37,849 bases of DNA from assembly GCA_025928545.1 (NCBI GenBank), contig JAICJH010000064.1, positions 1-37,849 on the forward strand, given 5' to 3'. This DNA is from Bryobacteraceae bacterium (GTDB lineage Bacteria; Acidobacteriota; Terriglobia; Bryobacterales; Bryobacteraceae). This document shows positions 31,927 to 37,849 of this stretch, piece after piece. Under the pieces are notes generated by a model, which was not told the DNA's origin, made no database searches, and saw only the letters and a list, made by a program, of their open reading frames with translations. Both the position numbers and the translations under genes were made by a program. Every line of letters starts with the position of its first letter. Position 1 is the first letter of the stretch.

Positions 31927-32253
31927 CTACTCGGTCCAGTACGTGACCAGCAGGCCTTCGCCTGCTATGTCGGCGTCGATGGCGTAGTCTCTGAGCCGGA
32001 TGCTGTCGGTGCCATCCTGCGATTCGAGCAGGAAGGTTTCCGAGAAGCCCCCGTTCGAGTTTGGCCAGAGAATACGGGTGACACCGGCCAGTGTTCCCTT
32101 ATCGAGAGCGGCGGTTCCGAAATAGGTCTTGCCGGTTAAACCCGGGATGACCTGAATAAATAATTTGCAAGCGGTAACGGACCGGTTTGCGGCAAGGGGG
32201 ACAGGCGTCCCCGGAGTAGCCACATTGACACGGCCCAGGCTGTTGACGATCAT
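31927..32253 (-). CDS. Small virion-like or uncharacterised protein
   Basis: A 108-residue protein with a strong start: GAGGAG 5 nt before ATG 32253. The chain alternates beta strands (RSVTACKLFIQVIPGLTGKTYFGTAALDKG, then RILWPNSNGGFSETFLLESQDGTDSIRLRDYAIDADIAGEGLLVTYW). The 'xTGxxYxGxxxLxK...DADIAGEG' pattern resembles small phage structural or decoration proteins seen in environmental bacteria. No other phage gene is nearby, so it may be a captured or lone viral-type gene, or an unrelated beta protein. It lies 118 bp after the CheY-like gene on the same strand and beside the FYKTNP-type repeat. Confidence in a real gene is good; function is open. Confidence 0.7.
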   Translation of the reverse strand: MIVNSLGRVNVATPGTPVPLAANRSVTACKLFIQVIPGLTGKTYFGTAALDKGTLAGVTRILWPNSNGGFSETFLLESQDGTDSIRLRDYAIDADIAGEGLLVTYWTE

Positions 32254-32371
32254 AAGATCTCCTCAACCGCATGTTAGGATCAGCCAGCCCGGGTTCAGGA
32301 ATTACTCTCGTCCAACTAACGGCAAACACGGCAGATAAAATTTTAATTAGGCACTTTACGAACCAATTAAA
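32254..32371 (-). promoter_or_regulatory. AT-rich promoter region of the small virion-like gene
   Basis: This 118-bp gap is the most AT-rich part of the neighbourhood, with TTAATTAAAATTTTAT on the minus strand around 32340-32360. It is a likely promoter for the gene at 32253, giving a leader of about 90 nt that contains the GAGGAG. No exact -35/-10 pair was fixed. Confidence 0.3.
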
Positions 32372-32788
32372 TCAGCTCTGGCCTGCGGTTCCCGGCTGCT
32401 GCATCAGGTTGCGGACCACAGCTCCGAGCTGCATGAACTGATCGAAGTCGGAAGGTTTCCGGAAGTAGGCCGCCACTCCGAATTGCTCGGTCCATTCGTG
32501 ATCCTTCAGTGAATCGGACGAACTGACTACGATAAGCGGCAGTTTCGCGCACAGAGGATGGTCGCGCACCATGCGGAACAGGACCGGGCCTTCAATCCGG
32601 GGCAGGTTGATATCAAGGAGCAGCAAGTCCGGCGCCGGGATATCATGCCCGAGTTTCGCAAGAAGTTCGGCCAAAGCGTCGCCATCCTCCGCCACGAACA
32701 ATTCGAACTCGCGGCGCTGGTGGGCAAGCGCCGTTCGCACAAGGACCACATCCCCGTAGTTATCTTCCGCCAGCAGAATCCTAAGCAT
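32372..32788 (-). CDS. CheY-like single-domain response regulator (Rcp1-like)
   Basis: A 138-residue receiver domain with no output domain. The acidic pocket is EDN (8-10) and the phospho-acceptor is Asp59 in LLLLDINLPR. VVSSSDSLKD supplies the conserved Ser/Thr, and the Lys is in YFRKPSDF. The DNYGDVVLVRTAL start matches the Rcp1 group that serves phytochrome-type and other hybrid kinases. ATG 32788 lies 8 bp inside the 3' end of the large kinase gene, so the two are translationally coupled and almost certainly partners. As it has no DNA-binding part, it probably relays to a protein target, for example a phosphorelay or motility component. Confidence 0.93.
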   Translation of the reverse strand: MLRILLAEDNYGDVVLVRTALAHQRREFELFVAEDGDALAELLAKLGHDIPAPDLLLLDINLPRIEGPVLFRMVRDHPLCAKLPLIVVSSSDSLKDHEWTEQFGVAAYFRKPSDFDQFMQLGAVVRNLMQQPGTAGQS

Positions 32789-35700
32789 GGCCGGGCCCCC
32801 GCGGCAGCGAGAACGAGAAAACCGCACCGAGTCCTTCCCCGTCGCTCGACGCCCAGATGCGGCCGCCGTAACGCTCCACAATGCGTTTCGAAATGGCCAG
32901 CCCCAAACCGGTTCCGGGATAGGCGTCTTTATGGAGCCGCCTGAATAAGCCAAAAATGCTGACGGCATGCTGCGAACGGAACCCGATGCCGTTATCCCTG
33001 ACCGTAATCACCCATTCCGGCTGGCCAATCTCCACGCCAATGACCGCCGCGCTGATACGGATTGCGGGGACAACATCGTCCCGGCGGTATTTCAAAGCAT
33101 TCGAGAGAAGATTCTGAAAGACCTGTGCGATCTGCCATTCGTCGCCCCAGACCACGGGCAGAGTTCCGCGCTCGATCACGGCGCCGGTCTCCTGAATACC
33201 GACGCTGAGAACGGCAAGCGCCCGATCAAGCGAAAGATTCAGATCGGCCTCATGTGCGATCTCCTGCTCCTGATGGACGGCCCGCGAATACGTCAGCAGA
33301 TCCTTGATAAGCTCTTCCATGCGGCGAACGCCCTTATGGACAAAGCCGGCATGTAATTCCGCGTCGGGATTCCGCTGCGAATCGTTGCGGAGCAACAGCT
33401 GGGTGTAAATATTCACCATGCGCAGCGGTTCCTGGAGATCGTGACTGGCGACATAAGCAAACTCTTCCAACTCCTGGTTCGCCCGGATCAGTTCTTCGTT
33501 CTTGTGCCTGATTTCCTCCTCGGCATTTTTCCGTTCCGTCATATCGACTATGACGCCGACGATACGTTCCAGCTGGCCGTCTTCATCCAGAATTGAGGTA
33601 GCGCGTTCTTCGACCCACGAAATCATTGCGGTCCCGTGCCGGCATATGCGGTATTCGGAATGCCAGGAGCCGCCATGCACCTTCGCTCTCGCGATTCTTG
33701 CGAGGTGCGCTTCCTGGTCGCGCGGATGCACGCATGCCAGGCCCTGCGCGCCAGTCCGTATCTGAGCACCGAAGAGGCGCTCCATGTCGCCCATGGCATA
33801 GAATGCATCGGTGCGCGGGTTCCATTCCCAGGCCACCATCTGGCTGCTTTCAAGTGCGAGACCGAGGCGTACCTCAGTAATCCGCCGCGCGCGATCGGCT
33901 TCGCGCCGCATGCGCGCGAGTGAGAGGTGCGCTTCCACGCGAGCCATCAGTTCCCGCGCGGTGAACGGTTTGACCAGGTAATCGTCGGCTCCGGAAACCA
34001 TGCCACCGACTCGCGATTCTTCTCCGGCCCGCGCGGAGAGCAGCAGGACGGGCAGGGTTTTGGTCTGCTCATGTGCACGCAGACTCCGCAGGAGACCGAA
34101 GCCGTCGAGCACCGGCATCATGACGTCGGTGAGCACCAGATCCGGGTGCCATGACAATGCGGCCGACATCGCCTCTTCGCCGTTCGCCACCGACAATACT
34201 TCATAGCGGCTGCTCAGAAGCCTGCGGATGTAACCGCGCATGTCGTCGTTATCGTCTGCGAGCAGGACACGGCTTCGCACTGTACCGGGGTCCACCGAAT
34301 CGGGCCGTGGGGTCACCGGTTCATCCGCCGGGGTGTTTTCAGCCGGAAACCAGCCCATCACGTCCTGAATCCATGGGTCCGCGGAGGGAGCTGAAGAACG
34401 CCGACTTTCGACAGGCCCCGTGTTCTGCGTTGGCAGGTGTTCGTTTCCAAGCGGCAGAGTAACGGTAAAGGTGGAGCCCTTGCCCTCGGCGCTGACCACG
34501 CCCGCCGTTCCACCGTGAAGCTTTACCAGTTCCCGCACGAGGGCCAGGCCTATGCCGGTTCCTTCGTGAGTTCTGCCCCGCACGCCGTCCACGCGATGGA
34601 AGCGCTCGAAGAGGTGAGGTAATTCCTTTTCCGGAATTCCCGCGCCGGTATCGGTTACAGACAGTTCCACCGTCTCGGCGCGCTCGGTGAGTTGCAATGT
34701 GACCGACCCCTCAAGCGTGTATTTCAAAGCATTCGAGAGCAGATTGAGTACGACCTTCTCCCACATCTCGCGATCGATATAAACGGGGCGCGAGAGCGGC
34801 GGACATACCACCGTGAATTGCAGGCCGGCACGCTCCATGGCGGAACGAAAGGTGGATGCCAGTTCGGCGGTCAACGCGGAGAGGTCGGTGGGTTCGTAAA
34901 CCGCATGGACTCTGCCTGCCTCGATGCGGGAAAAATCCAGCAGCGCGTTCACGAGGCGCTGGAGGCGAAGACCGCTGCGCTGCACAAGTTCCAGGGTGGT
35001 GCGGCTGCGCTGCGGAAGTTCTCCCTCGAGACCCGCAAGCAGATCGTCCACCGGACCCAGCATGAGGGTGAGGGGAGTCCGGAATTCGTGGCTGACGTTG
35101 GAGAAAAATGCTGTCTTCGCCTTATCGAGTTCAGCCAGTGCCTCCGCACGATGGCGTTCTTCTTCATAGGCACGCGCGCTCGCGATGCCGGCAGCCAGTT
35201 GACCGGAAATTAATTCGACGAAACCGGCATACCCGGCATCGTAATGCCGGTAAGGATTGACGCCGACCACCAGAAAGCCCGCTGGACGATCGTGAGTCTG
35301 CTGGCGGATGGGCACGAGGGCCGCCTGAGTAACGGGGGTGTTCGCGCCAACGGGATTGCCCGGGGTCTGCGAGGGCCACCACGTCAGGCCTTCCACAAGG
35401 CGGGACGCCGGATGATGCAGTGCCTCATTCGCGGGCCAGGGAGAATTCTCGCCCCCGGCAATGACGAGCGGGGCCGCCGGTTGACCTGGTTCGATTCCGG
35501 TGGACGACGCCAGGCGGGCACAGTTCCCTGCGTCATAGAGATAGGTCAAAGTGAACGGCAGATCCCTGGTGTTAGCGGCCAGTTGCACGTCCGCGGTTCT
35601 GAGTACTTCGCCCTCTTTCGACGCGCCGGCGAGACCGGAGGCGAGATCGCGCAGGGTCGACATGCGGCGTTCGCCGATCACACGCTCGGTTTCCTCCGTT

Positions 35701-36179
35701 ACCACGCAGAACATGCCGTTGATATGCCCGGCATCGTCGAGTAAAGGGCTGTAAGAAAAAGTGTGGTAGGTTTCTTCGGGAAAGCCGCTCCGCTCCAGAA
35801 AGAGCAGCAAGGCTTCATCCCAGGTCGCTTCGCCGGTGGCAAGCACGCTCTCGATACGCGGGCCGATATCGGGCCAGATTTCGGCCCATACATTTTTGGC
35901 TGAACTTCCGAGGGCCCAGGGATGCTTCAGCCCGAGCGTTGGCCGGTAGGCGTCATTGTAGAGAAACGTGAGTTCCGGGCCCCAGCCCATCCACATGGCG
36001 TAGCGCGATGTCAGCAGAATATTGACGACGCTGCGCAGACTTTGAGGCCAGTCGGAAATGGGCCCCAGCGGTGTGGCGGACCAGTCTTTGCCGCGCACAG
36101 TTGCCGCCATTTCGCCGCGGCCCGCGACAATTTCGCCCTGGCCTGGAGGAGGGTGCCAATCTGTGCCTCGATGGACCAT
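32781..36179 (-). CDS. Hybrid histidine kinase with two kinase modules and two PAS domains
   Basis: A 1132-residue cytoplasmic sensor. Order: PAS (about 20-165, GKDWSATPLGPISDWPQSLR), GAF-like (about 185-340), HisKA with phospho-His364 in SHEFRTPLT and HATPase (NALKY, DTGAGIP, GTGIGLALV), receiver domain with Asp685 in LVLTDVMMP, a second PAS (about 755-880) ending MTERKNAEEEIRHKN, and a second HisKA-type module with His913 in SHDLQEPLR plus HATPase (NALKYR, DNGIGF, GTGLGLAIS). No membrane segment is seen, so the signal is probably cytoplasmic: light, redox or a ligand. ATG 36179 is used; an in-frame GTG at 36224 would add 15 residues, and neither has a strong Shine-Dalgarno. It is co-translated with the CheY-like gene. 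Confidence 0.93.
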   Translation of the reverse strand: MVHRGTDWHPPPGQGEIVAGRGEMAATVRGKDWSATPLGPISDWPQSLRSVVNILLTSRYAMWMGWGPELTFLYNDAYRPTLGLKHPWALGSSAKNVWAEIWPDIGPRIESVLATGEATWDEALLLFLERSGFPEETYHTFSYSPLLDDAGHINGMFCVVTEETERVIGERRMSTLRDLASGLAGASKEGEVLRTADVQLAANTRDLPFTLTYLYDAGNCARLASSTGIEPGQPAAPLVIAGGENSPWPANEALHHPASRLVEGLTWWPSQTPGNPVGANTPVTQAALVPIRQQTHDRPAGFLVVGVNPYRHYDAGYAGFVELISGQLAAGIASARAYEEERHRAEALAELDKAKTAFFSNVSHEFRTPLTLMLGPVDDLLAGLEGELPQRSRTTLELVQRSGLRLQRLVNALLDFSRIEAGRVHAVYEPTDLSALTAELASTFRSAMERAGLQFTVVCPPLSRPVYIDREMWEKVVLNLLSNALKYTLEGSVTLQLTERAETVELSVTDTGAGIPEKELPHLFERFHRVDGVRGRTHEGTGIGLALVRELVKLHGGTAGVVSAEGKGSTFTVTLPLGNEHLPTQNTGPVESRRSSAPSADPWIQDVMGWFPAENTPADEPVTPRPDSVDPGTVRSRVLLADDNDDMRGYIRRLLSSRYEVLSVANGEEAMSAALSWHPDLVLTDVMMPVLDGFGLLRSLRAHEQTKTLPVLLLSARAGEESRVGGMVSGADDYLVKPFTARELMARVEAHLSLARMRREADRARRITEVRLGLALESSQMVAWEWNPRTDAFYAMGDMERLFGAQIRTGAQGLACVHPRDQEAHLARIARAKVHGGSWHSEYRICRHGTAMISWVEERATSILDEDGQLERIVGVIVDMTERKNAEEEIRHKNEELIRANQELEEFAYVASHDLQEPLRMVNIYTQLLLRNDSQRNPDAELHAGFVHKGVRRMEELIKDLLTYSRAVHQEQEIAHEADLNLSLDRALAVLSVGIQETGAVIERGTLPVVWGDEWQIAQVFQNLLSNALKYRRDDVVPAIRISAAVIGVEIGQPEWVITVRDNGIGFRSQHAVSIFGLFRRLHKDAYPGTGLGLAISKRIVERYGGRIWASSDGEGLGAVFSFSLPRGPGHA

Positions 36180-36507
36180 GTTGACTGCCCCAGCATTCCA
36201 ATTGCCGCGTGTAATGCGTAGCACGGTCCGCGGCTCTCAACCGGCATCTACTTTATCATGATGAGATTACAGTGGGAAGGCAGACAGTAGCTGAGGTGGA
36301 ACTGATATCTTCACGCCTGTTGTCGTGTGCATTTACAACACAGAACAGGGTTGTTTGGAAGCAGGAAACGTTTCCGAGCCGCAGCCGGGATTCCACCGGG
36401 ACGCAGGCGGAGACCGGCCGCAGGCATCAGGATCCGATGCAGACGATGAGGAAAGAAGTTGAAGATCGGGAGTCGGTCAGCACTTCCCGATTTACCCGAC
36501 AGACGCG

Positions 36508-36768
36508 CTACCGCTTGAAATAGTCGGCGTTTATCTGCGTGAAGTTGGACCACTTCTCGGGAAGATCGTCCAGCGCGAAAATGGCCGAAACGGGGCACAC
36601 AGGCACACAGGCGCCGCAATCGATGCACTCCACCGGATCGATATAGATCATTTCGACAGTGGCGAAATCGGTCTCATCCTTCTTGGGGTGGATGCAATCC
36701 ACCGGGCAAGCGTCGACGCAGGCCGCATCCTTCGTTCCGATACAGGGTTCCGCAATTACATATGCCAT
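36508..36768 (-). CDS. 7Fe-type ferredoxin ([3Fe-4S]/[4Fe-4S])
   Basis: An 86-residue ferredoxin. Cysteines are Cys9, Cys17, Cys21, Cys25 and Cys48, Cys51, Cys54, Cys58. The first set has the C-x7-C-x3-C-x3-CP spacing (9-17-21-25) of 7Fe ferredoxins; the second (CIDCGACVPVCP) is the classical 4Fe motif. It would carry low-potential electrons in the cytoplasm. ATG 36768 gives MAYVIAEPC, the usual N-terminus; longer upstream extensions are not ferredoxin-like. No Shine-Dalgarno is clear; TAATTT about 10 nt upstream may be its -10. It is divergent from tsaD. The partner oxidoreductase is not in the window. Confidence 0.92.
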   Translation of the reverse strand: MAYVIAEPCIGTKDAACVDACPVDCIHPKKDETDFATVEMIYIDPVECIDCGACVPVCPVSAIFALDDLPEKWSNFTQINADYFKR

Positions 36769-36838
36769 AGAAACACTTAAATTAGCACACTCGGTTTGCT
36801 CGCGGAACATGCGGACGAAGCGCGCGCTAGATTGGTAC

Positions 36839-37849
36839 TTGCCCCGCATTCTGGCGATAGAAAGTTCGTGCGATGAGACAGCCGCGGCCGTGCTCGAGGA
36901 CGGCTCGCGTGTACTCGCGAATGTGGTGGCGAGCCAACTTGAACTGCACGCAAAATACGGTGGCGTGGTGCCCGAATTGGCATCGCGCGAGCATTTGCGG
37001 GCGGTGGTTCCCGTGGTCCGCGAGGCGATGCAGCAGGCGGGAGTGGAGTGGAAAGACCTGAGTGCTGTGGCGGCAACCGCGGGTCCGGGCCTGGCGGGCG
37101 CGCTGCTGGTTGGCTTGACCTACGCGAAAGGGATCGCCTTCGCCGCCGGCATTCCGCTGATCGCCGTGCACCACATCGAGGGTCATATTCAGGCAGTGAT
37201 GCTGGAAGCGCGGCAGGCCGGCGCGCCTGTGGAACTGCCGGCGCTGGCGCTCGTTGTGAGCGGGGGTCACACGCATCTCTATGAAGTGAGCGACGCGGGG
37301 TACAAACTGTTGGGGAAGACGCGCGACGACGCGGCCGGCGAGGCCTTCGATAAGGTCGCGAAGCTGCTGGGTTTCGGGTATCCAGGGGGGCCGGTTGTCG
37401 ATCGCTTAGCGCGTTTCGGGAATCCGTTGGCAGTGCCTTTTACCTCCGCGCGCATGAAGGGGAACACTCTGGATTTCAGTTTCAGCGGACTCAAGACCGC
37501 CGTGCTGCGATGGGTGGAGAGTCGTGGGCTGGCGGATGAGATTGAAGCGCGCAGGCAGCTGCTTCGGGAGAATTCGCAGCCTTCGGACGCGGCCTGGCTG
37601 GAGGTGACGCCGCAGGCAACGCTCGACCTGCTGGCAAGTTTTCAGCACGAGGTGATTGAGGTGTTGCTGAGCCATGCCGCGGCCGCCGCCATGCAGATGG
37701 AAGATGTGCGGTCGCTGGTGATCACCGGGGGCGTAGCATGTAATGCCGGGCTGCGCGCGGCCGCTGGAAAACAGTGGGCGGGCTTGCCGGTTTACTTTCC
37801 GACTCCCGCGCTTTCCACGGATAATGCGGTGATGATTGCGGCGGCGGCG
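36839..37849 (+). CDS. tsaD: tRNA N6-threonylcarbamoyladenosine synthase TsaD, cut by the window end
   Basis: 337 codons of the Kae1/TsaD enzyme that transfers the threonylcarbamoyl group to A37 of ANN-decoding tRNAs, working with TsaB, TsaE and TsaC. Motifs: ILAIESSCDETAAAVLEDG at the start, the metal-binding HHIEGH (111-116), VVSGGHTHLY, DDAAGEAFDKVAKLLG, GNTLDFSFSGLKTAV and VITGGVACNAGLR. The gene continues beyond 37849, by perhaps 20-30 codons. TTG 36839 gives the usual short N-terminus and near-canonical numbering; ATG 36809 would add 10 residues. Between about 225 and 255 an insertion (RRQLLRENSQPSDAAWLEVTPQ) exceeds the common length. It diverges from the ferredoxin gene. Confidence 0.95.
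   Translation, partial: MPRILAIESSCDETAAAVLEDGSRVLANVVASQLELHAKYGGVVPELASREHLRAVVPVVREAMQQAGVEWKDLSAVAATAGPGLAGALLVGLTYAKGIAFAAGIPLIAVHHIEGHIQAVMLEARQAGAPVELPALALVVSGGHTHLYEVSDAGYKLLGKTRDDAAGEAFDKVAKLLGFGYPGGPVVDRLARFGNPLAVPFTSARMKGNTLDFSFSGLKTAVLRWVESRGLADEIEARRQLLRENSQPSDAAWLEVTPQATLDLLASFQHEVIEVLLSHAAAAAMQMEDVRSLVITGGVACNAGLRAAAGKQWAGLPVYFPTPALSTDNAVMIAAAA

Noticed and set aside
1..37849. CRISPR arrays, tRNA and rRNA genes, insertion sequences
   Set aside because: No regularly spaced repeats, no tRNA T-arm with matching acceptor stem, no rRNA stretches, no transposase or terminal inverted repeats were seen.

Overview
The window reads as a high-GC chromosomal segment of an Acidobacteriota, most likely Bryobacterales / Solibacter-like. 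The clues are a secreted protein with the Solibacter-type C-terminal domain (TIGR03437-like), a CxxCH-DUF1549/DUF1553 + DUF1501 gene pair, a TolB-like/TPR protein with the N-terminal module common in acidobacterial paralogue families, and many secreted proteins of unknown role. No rRNA, tRNA, CRISPR array or transposase is visible. Most of the window is housekeeping sequence on both strands, with a few accessory patches.

Layout. 1-904: non-coding start, then a solitary Uma2-type nuclease. 956-5361: the CxxCH/DUF1549/DUF1553 gene and its Tat-exported DUF1501 partner, sharing one base. 5342-9501 (minus): icd, purE, a purK-like gene lacking much of its ATP-grasp core, a small membrane protein and fabD, with overlapping or close junctions. 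9502-11115: a secreted Soli_cterm protein behind a sigma-54-type promoter. 11139-14453: an MFS carrier, an outer-membrane barrel candidate, a SAM methyltransferase and yraN. 14481-19189: hpt, then a plus-strand operon yebC-ruvC-secreted protein-TlpA-like protein-DUF4159 protein. 19211-22697: aldo/keto reductase and GNAT (minus), then an uncharacterised protein translationally coupled to a HlyD-type adaptor. 22716-24570: a glycine-zipper secreted protein, then about 0.9 kb without a convincing protein gene. That stretch carries a sigma-70 promoter, a series of hairpins and a T-run, and is the best candidate here for an undescribed structured RNA. 24573-27580 (minus): M28 lipoprotein peptidase, PLP fold-type IV aminotransferase and a four-CxxC zinc-ribbon protein in a tight operon. 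27689-31752: TolB/TPR protein, alpha/beta hydrolase, beta-propeller lipoprotein. 31753-32371: a short repeat/hairpin and an orphan virion-like small protein. 32372-36224 (minus): a very large hybrid histidine kinase with two kinase modules and an overlapping CheY-like regulator. 36508-37849: a 7Fe-type ferredoxin and, divergently, tsaD cut by the window end.

Regulation. Two start modes are visible. Some genes have a clear Shine-Dalgarno (purE, 9859, 12534, ruvC, 16420, 32253). Four promoter-proximal genes (401, 6594, 12362, 27689) instead have a TAnnnT hexamer exactly 7 nt before the ATG and no usable Shine-Dalgarno, the geometry expected for leaderless mRNAs. All functional calls come from reading motifs by eye; no search or folding program was run.
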